Below are positions 7,686-15,271 of a stretch of 34,033 bases of DNA, piece by piece (positions within the stretch are counted from its first letter, which is position 1; each line of letters starts with the position of its first letter). The position numbers and the translations under genes were made by a program. The DNA is from Acidimicrobiia bacterium (GTDB lineage Bacteria > Actinomycetota > Acidimicrobiia > Acidimicrobiales > Poriferisodalaceae), in NCBI GenBank assembly GCA_022822525.1, contig JAJEBN010000098.1:1-34033 (forward strand). The letters are read 5' to 3'. Below the pieces are notes generated by a model that saw only the letters and a list, made by a program, of their open reading frames with translations, was not told the origin of the DNA and did not search any database.

Positions 7686-8864
7686 TCAGAATTCGCGCAG
7701 GACCGACGAGCGGGTGACCTGCACCTGGCGGGTGGTGGGCGGCGTGTTGCGGCTGCGGCCGACGAAGCGGGGCACGCCGTCGGTGATCACGGCGCCGACT
7801 GCGATCATGTCGCCGTTCTTCATGGCGTCGAGCGCGGTGTGCTTGGTGCCGCCGAGCGGGGCGTCGATCACGATCAGGTCGGCATCGCGGCCCGAGGCGA
7901 CTAGGCCGTTGTTGAGCCCGAACATGCGTGCCACGTTGCCGGTGGCGGCACCGATGAGGTCGGTCACCGCTAGGTCGCTGACGGCTGCCATGTGGACGAT
8001 GGTGTAGAGCATCCCGAGCGGCATGATCCCGCTGCCGGTGGGCGTGTCGGTGCCGATGAGCAGGCGGTCGAACGCGTCGTGGCGGTGGGCTGCTTCGGCG
8101 GCGAGGATGCCGGTGCGCAGGTTGCCCGCAGCGCACACCTGCATGCCCATCCCGGTCGGGGCGATCATGTCGTAGTAGCGGTCTTCGATGGCGACGGGGC
8201 CGCCGTTGATGTGGAACGAGATGTCGGGGTTGATGTCGAGCACGTCTTCGCCGGTGACCGGGAACGTGCCGGGAATCGAGCAGCCGCCGGTGTGCAGCGT
8301 GGTGACAAGCCCGGCTGCCTTGGCCATGGCCACGAGCTCGATGTAGTCCTTGGCGCTGTCGACGGCACCGAAGCCGGCCTTGGAGAGCCACACCCCGTCG
8401 GCTCGCACGGCAGCGAAATCGTCGGGCTGGAGCCCCGGTTCGAGCAGCAGCGACCCGGCGTGGACTCGCATGCCGCCGGGCCGGAAGTTCTCGAAGCACT
8501 TGTGCGCGGCGACCGCGAGCGCCTTCACGCCTGCGACGTCCTGGGGCCGGCCGGGGATGTGCACCTCGCCCGCTGACAGCACCGTGGTGGTGCCGCCGTG
8601 CACGTAGCTCTCGAGGTAACCGATGGTGTTCTGGCGTGGCGTGAAGTCGCCGAACGCCACATGCACATGCGAGTCGATCAGGCCCGGCGCAACCGTCGCG
8701 CCGCCGGCATCGATCACCACATCGCATGACTCCAGATCAACGCCAGCCGCGGCGCCCACCCAAGCGATCCGCCCGCCGTCGGTCACGACCGTGTCGGCAT
8801 CGACAAACGGCTCACGCCAGTCCCCCGACAGCACCGCGCCGATATTGGTGATCGCCGTCCTCAT
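7686..8864 (-). CDS. Enamidase-like amidohydrolase
   Basis: 392 aa. Amidohydrolase-superfamily metal ligands are visible: HxH in DSHVHV (His66, His68), His191 in HTGG, His218 in FHINGG and Asp273 in GTDTPTG. Lys162 sits at the bridging position. Overall wording (PGLIDSHVHV, FTPRQNT, HTGGCSIPGT, HINGGP, SRNTPP near the C-terminus) closely follows enamidase of anaerobic nicotinate fermentation. That enzyme hydrolyses 6-oxo-1,4,5,6-tetrahydronicotinate to 2-formylglutarate and ammonia. The start ATG at 8864 overlaps the stop of the AA_synth gene (TGATG), indicating translational coupling. With an O2-dependent flavin monooxygenase in the same run, the real substrate is more likely an oxidised N-heterocycle. 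The exact reaction is inference. Confidence 0.85.
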   Translation of the reverse strand: MRTAITNIGAVLSGDWREPFVDADTVVTDGGRIAWVGAAAGVDLESCDVVIDAGGATVAPGLIDSHVHVAFGDFTPRQNTIGYLESYVHGGTTTVLSAGEVHIPGRPQDVAGVKALAVAAHKCFENFRPGGMRVHAGSLLLEPGLQPDDFAAVRADGVWLSKAGFGAVDSAKDYIELVAMAKAAGLVTTLHTGGCSIPGTFPVTGEDVLDINPDISFHINGGPVAIEDRYYDMIAPTGMGMQVCAAGNLRTGILAAEAAHRHDAFDRLLIGTDTPTGSGIMPLGMLYTIVHMAAVSDLAVTDLIGAATGNVARMFGLNNGLVASGRDADLIVIDAPLGGTKHTALDAMKNGDMIAVGAVITDGVPRFVGRSRNTPPTTRQVQVTRSSVLREF

Positions 8865-9439
8865 CAGATCAACCGCCGATCATGCCCTCGTCGATGCTCG
8901 GGCCACCGACCCCGTGGTGGGACCGGGAACCGGCCGCGGTTGGCGAAACAGCACACCACCGCGATCTCGTCAGGCAACGGGGCGCCATGCAGGGTGATGC
9001 TCATGGCGTCGTAGTGCGAGCGCACATACAACGCATCCTTGTACGCGAGCGGGATGTCGATGGACGCCCCGGGCTGCGCACGCTTGGTCGCCGACGAGAT
9101 CCAGGCCGCGCCGCCGCCGGCTGCCTCGCGCAGCACGTTGCCGTACGGCGTGGTCAGCAGCGCCACGCCATGCTCCTGCTCGCCGTCGAGCCCCACGATG
9201 GCCGCCTTGCCGTAGCTCTCGATCCCATACGGCTTCATCTGCTCCACCGCCAGCCCGGCAATCTCTTCGCCGAGCTCGACGCTGGCCTCGTAGTACGGCG
9301 ACAGATCGTCGACATACCGCCCCGCATATTCGTTGCGGACCACCGCCACCACGGCCACCTTGCGCAGCACCGGATCGACCTCGACGCCGGCCTCGCTGCG
9401 GGTGTCCTCGACAAACGTCAGCATCCTGCGAATCTCCAC
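8864..9439 (-). CDS. AA_synth (DUF1185) family protein, possible C-terminal frameshift
   Basis: 191 aa from GTG 9439 with GGGAG a few bases upstream. The N-terminus (VEIRRML) and core (KVAVVAVVRNEYAG, GEEIAGLAVEQM, YGKAAIVG, EQEHGVALL) match the 'amino acid synthesis' family PF06684, whose function is not established. It overlaps the amidohydrolase start by one base and follows the HpaB-like gene by 23 bp, so the three are surely co-transcribed. The annotated C-terminus after NRGRFPV is Arg-rich and unnatural. Reading the GGG at 8919-8921 (plus strand) as GG would instead give an ending HHGVGGPSIDEGMIGG and a stop at 8869-8871, which fits better. This may be a real one-base insertion or a sequencing error. 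Confidence 0.8.
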   Translation of the reverse strand: MEIRRMLTFVEDTRSEAGVEVDPVLRKVAVVAVVRNEYAGRYVDDLSPYYEASVELGEEIAGLAVEQMKPYGIESYGKAAIVGLDGEQEHGVALLTTPYGNVLREAAGGGAAWISSATKRAQPGASIDIPLAYKDALYVRSHYDAMSITLHGAPLPDEIAVVCCFANRGRFPVPPRGRWPEHRRGHDRRLI

Positions 9440-9462
9440 GATCTCGCTCCCTCCGTCTCGCC

Positions 9463-11004
9463 CTACCCAGCCGTGCCGCGGCCTGGCCTGTCCGGCGCCT
9501 CACCGTCATGCCCAGCACCGTCATGACCACCATTGTCGTGGTGGGCGCCGGACCAGTCGGCGTCGTTGCCCTTGAGCATCGCTTCGAGCAGCCGGTCGGC
9601 GCCCTCCCAGTCGTAGGTGCGGAAGCTGTGGCCCTGGGTGACGAACTGGGCACCGGCGTAGAACATCTCGTACTGGGTGTGGCGGCTGGCGAACTCCGAC
9701 CCGATCGCATCCCAGGCCAGCTTCAAGAACTTCATCCGCTCGTAAGCACCCTCGCCCTCACGGGCCGACACCAGGGTGCTGTCGAGCACGCCGGCAACGT
9801 CAGGATTCGACAGGTCAGCCGACGACGACGGCAGCATGATCAGCCCGCCGCCGCCCAGCTCGCGGATCTCGGTGATCAACTGCGGGTACAGCGCCTGCGT
9901 GGTGACCTGCGCCGAATACAGCAGATGCCGGTTCGGCATGAAGTACTCGCCGAACTGCTGCCCGCCGGCCTCCATGCCGAGCATCAAGCCCTCCACCGCA
10001 GCCACCCGGGCGGCCAGCTCGCCCAGCTTGGCCTGCACGATGTTCACCGTGCCGATCGTCTCGGTGAGCCGTCGAGCCACCGCCAGCAGGAACCGCAGCT
10101 TCACCACCAGACGAACCTGCGCTTGGTAGTTCTGGTACACGTGCCCCGGCGTCTCATGGAACTGCCGCCGGCACATGTCGACGTCGCGGTACACGAACAC
10201 CCGCTCCCAGGGCACCGTCACATCGTCGAAATAGATGATGGCGTCGTTCTCGTCGAACCGGTGCGACAGCGGGTTGTCGAACGGGCTCACCGCATGCTGC
10301 TCGAAGCTCTTGCGCGACACGATCTTGAGGCCAGGCGTGTCGAGCGGCAGAGCGAATGAGATCGCCAGATCATGTTCGTCATGCTGCAGCGGCTGGATGT
10401 TCGCGACGAAGACCTCCTCGGCCATGATCGAGCCGGTCCCCAGCATCTTCGCCCCGCGCACCGTCGGCCCGTCCGGCCCCTCGTCCACGATGTGGGTGGT
10501 GATCTGCTTGGGCTGATCGCCCCATGCCCGGGACCGGTCGCCCTGGGGATTGATGATCACGTAGGTGAGGAAGATGTCGTTGGCCCGAGCCCACTCGTAG
10601 TAATCCCAGTAGGCCGTGGCGCAGCGGGGGTGGTGCTCTTCGAACAGCCCGAGCGCCATGAGCTGACCCGACACGGCGCACGCCAGATGATCGGGCGAGC
10701 GGCCCATGAAGCCCGCATGCAGCTCCGCCCACGCCGTCATGGCCTGGCGCTTGGCAACCAGATCGTCATACGACCGTGGCATCTGCCAAGCCCGGTTGAC
10801 CCGCCGGCCGTCGCCGATGTCGAACGTCATCAGCTCGGGATTCGCAGCCTGGAAGTCGTACAGGCCAGCAATGGCCCGGCAGCCCTCGGCAAAGGCTGGA
10901 TGCTCGGCAACCCGGGTGATCAGCTCGCCATCCAGAAAGACCGCCCGGTCAGTGTCGAGCGCAGCCAGATGGGCCCGCCCATCCTTGACCGCCCCCGCCA
11001 TCAT
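9463..11004 (-). CDS. HpaB-family flavin-dependent monooxygenase (oxygenase component)
   Basis: 513 aa, the usual length for the 4-hydroxyphenylacetate 3-hydroxylase family. It has the acyl-CoA-dehydrogenase-like fold pattern: an N-terminal helical domain, a central beta domain with GAKMLGTGSIMAEEVFV and DVTVPWERVF, and a C-terminal helical bundle with RHTQYEMFYAG. Members use reduced FAD and O2 to hydroxylate aromatic or N-heteroaromatic rings, and need a separate flavin reductase, which is not in this window. The last ~30 residues are an unusual His/Gly/Asp-rich tail (AHHDNGGHDGAGHDGE). It is the first gene of the module with AA_synth and the enamidase-like gene, which suggests an N-heterocyclic substrate. 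Confidence 0.85.
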   Translation of the reverse strand: MMAGAVKDGRAHLAALDTDRAVFLDGELITRVAEHPAFAEGCRAIAGLYDFQAANPELMTFDIGDGRRVNRAWQMPRSYDDLVAKRQAMTAWAELHAGFMGRSPDHLACAVSGQLMALGLFEEHHPRCATAYWDYYEWARANDIFLTYVIINPQGDRSRAWGDQPKQITTHIVDEGPDGPTVRGAKMLGTGSIMAEEVFVANIQPLQHDEHDLAISFALPLDTPGLKIVSRKSFEQHAVSPFDNPLSHRFDENDAIIYFDDVTVPWERVFVYRDVDMCRRQFHETPGHVYQNYQAQVRLVVKLRFLLAVARRLTETIGTVNIVQAKLGELAARVAAVEGLMLGMEAGGQQFGEYFMPNRHLLYSAQVTTQALYPQLITEIRELGGGGLIMLPSSSADLSNPDVAGVLDSTLVSAREGEGAYERMKFLKLAWDAIGSEFASRHTQYEMFYAGAQFVTQGHSFRTYDWEGADRLLEAMLKGNDADWSGAHHDNGGHDGAGHDGEAPDRPGRGTAG

Positions 11005-11091
11005 GCCCGGACCTTAGAGGCTGGGCCGAATGACATAGCCGTGGCCCAAGCGGCGATCGAAAGATGACCGGGAACAGGAGCTGACAGCCGG

Positions 11092-11126
11092 AAGAAGGCC
11101 GCCCAGAGAGTCTTGCTTGGGCGGCC
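11092..11126 (-). terminator. Rho-independent terminator after the DM13 gene
   Basis: GGCCGCCCA (11097-11105) pairs perfectly with TGGGCGGCC (11118-11126), loop of 12 bases. Read on the minus strand, the stem is followed by TTCTTCC. It lies 17 bp beyond the DM13 stop codon and closes the long minus-strand run, separating it from the HpaB-led module. Confidence 0.8.
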
Positions 11127-11142
11127 TCGCCCCAACGGCGCC

Positions 11143-11979
11143 TTAGTTCATGGGCGCCAGCGCAGCGGTGCCGAAGACCACACGGAAGCGAACGCACCAG
11201 ACCGACACGGTGCTGTAGCGATCGAGATCCACATCGGAGGGAATCACGAAGTTCTGCGCCCCGATGTTGCCCTTCAGGTCGCCCAAGTCGATGAAGTCGC
11301 CCACAAGATCATCCACCGATGCGTCCGGACTCGCAGTGTGCAGGTACACGTTGAGATCGGGGCCGTTGTCGGTGGCGAAGTCGTCGTCGAACCGCAGGAA
11401 CGTCTGCGTGCCGTCGGTGAGCACCACCGCCGTGCCCTCGGCCGGGTGCGACCGGGGCCCGAAGCTGCCCACATAGGCCACCCGCACGCCCTGCGCTTCC
11501 TCGCCGGAGCCCTCGTCGCCGGCACCGCTGCCAGCATCAGACTCAGCGGCCGCCTCGGCATCGCCGGACCCGTCGGACTCGGACGAGTCGGCAGATCCTG
11601 CGGCCCCGGCAGAATCGCCGGATTCGGCGGACCCTGCGGCCCCGCCTGTCGCATCAGCCTCGTCAGCCGAATGCTCACCCACCGACATCGACTGGTCGGT
11701 GACCGGTCCCTCAGCATCATCGCTGCCGGTCGCGGCCACCGCAGCCGTCGTCGCAACGGGCCCGGCGTCGAGCGCTTCGCTGATCAGCTCGTCAATGTCG
11801 ACCTCGACGGCGAACTCGGGGCCCTCCTCGTCGACCACCTCGTCCACGAAGATCAGGTGGAAGGCGAACACGAAGAACACCAAGTAGATGCCGACGCCGA
11901 TCACCGCAGCAGCGCCGACGCCGAGAAACCAGCGCCCGCCCGCGGACCGGGGGATCAGCTTGCCGAGCAGCCGTCTCAT
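11143..11979 (-). CDS. Membrane-anchored DM13-domain protein
   Basis: 278 aa from ATG 11979 (a GTG at 12009 would add 10 residues). A basic N-terminus precedes one transmembrane helix (about residues 17-43), then a long acidic Ser/Gly/Ala/Asp linker (about 85-163). The C-terminal domain (about 166-274) has the DM13 pattern: GSFGPRSHPAEGTAVVL, DLNVYLHT, DLGDLKGNIGAQNFVIP and SVSVWCVRF, including the single conserved Cys in VWC. DM13 is proposed to be an extracytoplasmic redox or electron-transfer domain. The helix and acidic linker suit display outside the membrane. The upstream neighbour is DsbB, which supports an extracytoplasmic thiol-redox role by inference. Confidence 0.85.
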   Translation of the reverse strand: MRRLLGKLIPRSAGGRWFLGVGAAAVIGVGIYLVFFVFAFHLIFVDEVVDEEGPEFAVEVDIDELISEALDAGPVATTAAVAATGSDDAEGPVTDQSMSVGEHSADEADATGGAAGSAESGDSAGAAGSADSSESDGSGDAEAAAESDAGSGAGDEGSGEEAQGVRVAYVGSFGPRSHPAEGTAVVLTDGTQTFLRFDDDFATDNGPDLNVYLHTASPDASVDDLVGDFIDLGDLKGNIGAQNFVIPSDVDLDRYSTVSVWCVRFRVVFGTAALAPMN

Positions 11980-12083
11980 CGCTCGATCGCATGCTTGTTC
12001 ATGGTGCACACCGTAGGAGCACGCCGGACCGCCACATGGTCAGGAGCGACAGATTGCTGCGCCGAAGACGCCGAACGGCGACC

Positions 12084-12611
12084 TCAGGAACGGTGCCTGG
12101 ACACGATCAGCAGTGCGCCCACCAGCACGAACACGCTGCCGGCCATATAGGGGATCGACACGAACCCGAACTCCCACGCGTACCGCACCGCGCACGGGCT
12201 GGCGATGCTGCATGCCGTGGCGCCCTCCAGATCAGGAAAGTGCTGCAGCAGGTAGTGCCAGGTCGACATCGCAGCGCCCGCCACGCACATCGGCAGCCCG
12301 TACAGATGAACCCCCCTGTCCCGCCGCAACCAGCCCACCACCAGCACCAGCGCCAGCGGGTACATGGCGATGCGCTGGAACCAGCACCAGCGGCACGGCT
12401 CCAGGTGCGCGATCTCCGACAGGTACAAAGAGCCGAGCGTGGCACCCGCCGCAAGCAGCGCGGCAACCCCCACCACCGCTCGCGCACCCACCGCGACACC
12501 ACGACCCGCTGAATTCCGGCCGCGACGCCGCACGGCCACCAGACTCAGCGTCGCGACGTTGCACACGATCGCAGCAACGGCGAACACCTGGAGCACCTGG
12601 CTCAACGACAC
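12084..12611 (-). CDS. dsbB: Disulfide bond formation protein B (DsbB/BdbC)
   Basis: 175 aa from GTG 12611. Four hydrophobic helices are visible. The first periplasmic loop carries EPCRWCWFQR, the DsbB CxxC pair (Cys73, Cys76). The second has Cys134 and Cys140 (ATACSIASPCAVRY), the partner pair. These four cysteines are what the family needs to pass electrons from a DsbA-like oxidase to quinone. No DsbA homologue is present nearby. The gene sits 38 bp after the MFS gene and upstream of the DM13 gene, so it is likely co-transcribed with them. Confidence 0.93.
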   Translation of the reverse strand: MSLSQVLQVFAVAAIVCNVATLSLVAVRRRGRNSAGRGVAVGARAVVGVAALLAAGATLGSLYLSEIAHLEPCRWCWFQRIAMYPLALVLVVGWLRRDRGVHLYGLPMCVAGAAMSTWHYLLQHFPDLEGATACSIASPCAVRYAWEFGFVSIPYMAGSVFVLVGALLIVSRHRS

Positions 12612-12649
12612 AGGCGCTCAGCGTGCCAGACCGACTCGCCCGCCATCAA

Positions 12650-14290
12650 CTAGCGGCCGGAGCGCTCCGGGCTTCCGATGGGCATCCACAGCGAGACGAA
12701 CGCCGCCACTGCGAAGACGACGAAGAACACCAGCACATGCTGGTAATAGACGATCGAGCCCGAATCGTCCTTCAGCAGCGCGAACAGCCCGGCGATGCCG
12801 ATCGCTGACGCCGCATACCGCAGCGTGTTGAACAGCCCGCTGACCTCGCCGAAGTACTTCTCCTCCACCCAGGCCAGCGCCACGCTGTTCAGCAGCGGCA
12901 CGCACATGCCCCAGCCCAGGCCGAACAGCGCAATGGTGGGCATCATCTCGGCGAAGTAGTCCGGCGCAGTGCCCAGCCGCATCACCTGCCACCCGACCGC
13001 GCAGATCTGGATGGCGGCCCCGGTCCGGCACAGCGCAATCGCACTCCACCGCTCGCCCAGCCGGCTGAAGAACACCGTCGAGGCGCCGGCCACGATCGGG
13101 CCGACCGTCACGCCGGCGCCGACCTCGAACGCGGAGAAGTCCCAGAAGTTGAACATGAACAGCGGCCAGATCAGCCAGATCGACTGCGAGGTGATCCCCA
13201 CGAGGAAGTTGGCGAGCTGGGTCACCCACACGCCACGGCGGCGGAACAGGTGCAGGTTGAGCAGCGGCTCGGGATGGCGCAATGAGTTCACGATGAACCA
13301 GGCGAATGCGCCCACGCCCACCGCTGCCACGGCGAGCGTCACGGGAGAGGTCAAGCCCCAGACCCGCCCGCCTTGCATGATCGCTGCGACCAGCGAGGCG
13401 AGTCCGATGGTTCCCGCCGTGGCGCCGATCACGTCGAGCCGGTGCTTGTTCTCCGGCGGCGGCAGCTCGGTCAGCAAGCGCCACGCCACCACGAACATCA
13501 GCACAGCGACCGGTGCACTCACGAAGTACAGGACCCGCCATCCCGCCGTGCCCAGCAGCACCGCCGCGACGCCCGGCGCGATGCCCGCCGCGAGCGGGCC
13601 GGCGGCCGACCACAGCCCGACAGCCGTCGGGCGCCGCGACTCGGGAAACAGCGGCAGAACCAGACTCAATGACGCCGGCAGGATCGCCGCGCCGCCGATG
13701 GACTGCAGCACCCGCGCCAGGTTCAGCGTCCACACCGTCGGCGCCACCGCCGACAGCACGGCCGACAGGGCAAACAGCAGCAGCCCGGATTGGAAGATCA
13801 GCTTGCGGCCGATGCGATCGGCCAGACGACCAGCCAGCGGCAGGAACGCTGCCGTGCCGATCATGAAGCCGGCGATGCCCCACCCCACATCGGCCGCGGT
13901 GGCACCGGCGAAGCTCTCCTGGATCGGGTCGAGCGCAAGATTCGTCGCGGTGCTGTTGAAGCCGACCAGCACTGTGCCGAGCGACGCCACCGTGAGCGCG
14001 CGCCACGCCCGCCCCGACACCGCCTCACGCGTGCGCGGCCGACCCGGCGGAACCTGCCGATCAGCGGCAGGGGCCGGACGAGCTGCCGTCGCCGGCTGGA
14101 GTGGTGTGGCCGTGCCGTTTGGCTGGCTGGCTTCGGCGTCGACGTCTCGACGCTCGATGACCGGGATGCCGGTCGCCCTGACGCCGGAACCCGCCGGCGC
14201 GCCCGTGTCGATCGGTGCGCCCGCCCCAGCCCGTGCGACCTGCGGCACGCGCGCCAAATCAACCTGACCTGGCTCGACCTCGTTGCGCAT
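12650..14290 (-). CDS. MFS transporter, DHA2 (14-helix) type
   Basis: 546 aa. A ~95-residue Pro/Ala/Arg-rich cytoplasmic extension precedes about 14 hydrophobic helices. GRLADRIGRKLIF (from residue 154) is the MFS motif A between helices 2 and 3, and LARVLQSIGGAAILPASL is the typical helix-4 region. The 14-helix layout matches drug:H+ antiporters of the EmrB/QacA type. Substrate cannot be inferred. The N-terminal extension is unusual, and an internal start is possible though no clear one is present before helix 1. Confidence 0.88.
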   Translation of the reverse strand: MRNEVEPGQVDLARVPQVARAGAGAPIDTGAPAGSGVRATGIPVIERRDVDAEASQPNGTATPLQPATAARPAPAADRQVPPGRPRTREAVSGRAWRALTVASLGTVLVGFNSTATNLALDPIQESFAGATAADVGWGIAGFMIGTAAFLPLAGRLADRIGRKLIFQSGLLLFALSAVLSAVAPTVWTLNLARVLQSIGGAAILPASLSLVLPLFPESRRPTAVGLWSAAGPLAAGIAPGVAAVLLGTAGWRVLYFVSAPVAVLMFVVAWRLLTELPPPENKHRLDVIGATAGTIGLASLVAAIMQGGRVWGLTSPVTLAVAAVGVGAFAWFIVNSLRHPEPLLNLHLFRRRGVWVTQLANFLVGITSQSIWLIWPLFMFNFWDFSAFEVGAGVTVGPIVAGASTVFFSRLGERWSAIALCRTGAAIQICAVGWQVMRLGTAPDYFAEMMPTIALFGLGWGMCVPLLNSVALAWVEEKYFGEVSGLFNTLRYAASAIGIAGLFALLKDDSGSIVYYQHVLVFFVVFAVAAFVSLWMPIGSPERSGR

Positions 14291-14303
14291 CCGTACCAGC
14301 GTA

Positions 14304-14320
14304 CGGCTCAGCCTGAGCCG
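14304..14320. promoter_or_regulatory. Perfect inverted repeat between crotonase and MFS genes
   Basis: CGGCTCA (14304-14310) and TGAGCCG (14314-14320) with a three-base spacer. It lies 14 bp upstream of the MFS start and 39 bp past the crotonase stop. No T-run is seen on either side, so an operator or mRNA hairpin is as likely as a terminator. Confidence 0.4.
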
Positions 14321-14358
14321 CCAATCGCAGAAATCGAATGCGCTTTAGAAGACCTGGA

Positions 14359-15189
14359 TCAACGACCGTGAAACACCGGCTCGCGCTTCTCCACGAAGGC
14401 CTGCGCCGCTTCCTTGTGGTCATCGGTCTGACCCGTGTGGATGTGGTGCGCGGCCTCCATGTCGAGACACTCGCCCATGTCGCCATGAACCGCCCGGTTC
14501 AGGTTCTCCTTCATGTAGCGGTACGCCACCGTGGGCCCAGCAGCCAGGCGCCGGGCGATGGCACCCACCTCGTCCATCAGGCTCTCGGCGGGGAACACCC
14601 CGTTCACCAGGCCCAGCGACACCGCCTGGTCCATGTCGACCCGGTCGGACAGGAAGTACAGCTCACGCGCCTTGGCCGAGCCGATCAGCCGTGACATGAA
14701 CCACGTGCCGCCGTAGTCGCCGCTGAACCCCACCCGGGCAAACGCAGTGGTCATGATCGCGATGGGTGCCGCGTATCGCAGGTCGCACGCCAGCGCCAGC
14801 GACAGTCCCGCCCCCGCAGCCGCACCCGGCAGCGCCGCGATGGTCGGCTTGGGCATCTCGTACAGCTTTCCCGAGGTGTCTCGCTGGCTGCGGCGCTGGT
14901 TGTGCACCCGGGCGTCGTACTGCAGCGGGCTGCCGCCCCCCTCGCCGCCGGCCGCAGCCATGCCCTTCACATCGCCGCCGGCACAGAACGCACCGCCCGC
15001 ACCGGTCAGCACCACACAGCCCACGTCGGTGGCCGTCTCGGCGTCGGCAAGCGCCGCGATCAAGCCTTCCAGCATCGGCGTCGACATCGCATTGCGACGG
15101 TCGGGACGGTTCAGCGTGACGGTCATCACGCCGTCGGTCACCTCGACCGAAATGTCGTCGGTTCCAGTGTCGAAGACTCGGTCAGCCAT
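14359..15189 (-). CDS. Enoyl-CoA hydratase/isomerase (crotonase) family, PaaG-like
   Basis: 276 aa from ATG 15189, with AGGAG six bases upstream; ATG 15192 and 15228 are alternatives. The crotonase oxyanion-hole motifs are present: GGAFCAGGDVKGM and ALPGAAAGAGLSLALACDLRYAA. The two catalytic Glu of classical hydratases appear to be missing: the first is replaced by Ser in GAGLSLALACD, the second by Asp in GFSGDYGGTWF. GDYGGTWFMSRLIG resembles the ring-opening isomerase PaaG, where one Asp is catalytic. An isomerase rather than a hydratase is therefore likely. It belongs to the same run as the 3-hydroxyacyl-CoA dehydrogenase. Confidence 0.88.
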   Translation of the reverse strand: MADRVFDTGTDDISVEVTDGVMTVTLNRPDRRNAMSTPMLEGLIAALADAETATDVGCVVLTGAGGAFCAGGDVKGMAAAGGEGGGSPLQYDARVHNQRRSQRDTSGKLYEMPKPTIAALPGAAAGAGLSLALACDLRYAAPIAIMTTAFARVGFSGDYGGTWFMSRLIGSAKARELYFLSDRVDMDQAVSLGLVNGVFPAESLMDEVGAIARRLAAGPTVAYRYMKENLNRAVHGDMGECLDMEAAHHIHTGQTDDHKEAAQAFVEKREPVFHGR

Positions 15190-15215
15190 CATGTTCTCCT
15201 TGCGGACGGGGAATC

Positions 15216-15243
15216 GGGCAGCCAGCACTGCCCGCCCGGCAGT
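15216..15243 (-). promoter_or_regulatory. Two mutually exclusive hairpins upstream of the crotonase
   Basis: GGGCAG (15216-15221) can pair with CTGCCC (15228-15233), or ACTGCC (15227-15232) can pair with GGCAGT (15238-15243). The two share bases 15228-15232, so only one forms at a time. They sit in the 82-bp spacer between the HtrA stop and the crotonase start. The stems are only six bp, so chance is possible. Confidence 0.3.
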
Positions 15244-15271
15244 ATCGCGAACCGCTGTGACACGCGCCTGA

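Noticed and set aside
12618..14006. 462-codon minus-strand frame overlapping the MFS gene
   Set aside because: It is an out-of-frame, Arg-rich translation of the transporter; the 12650-14290 frame has the helices and motif A.
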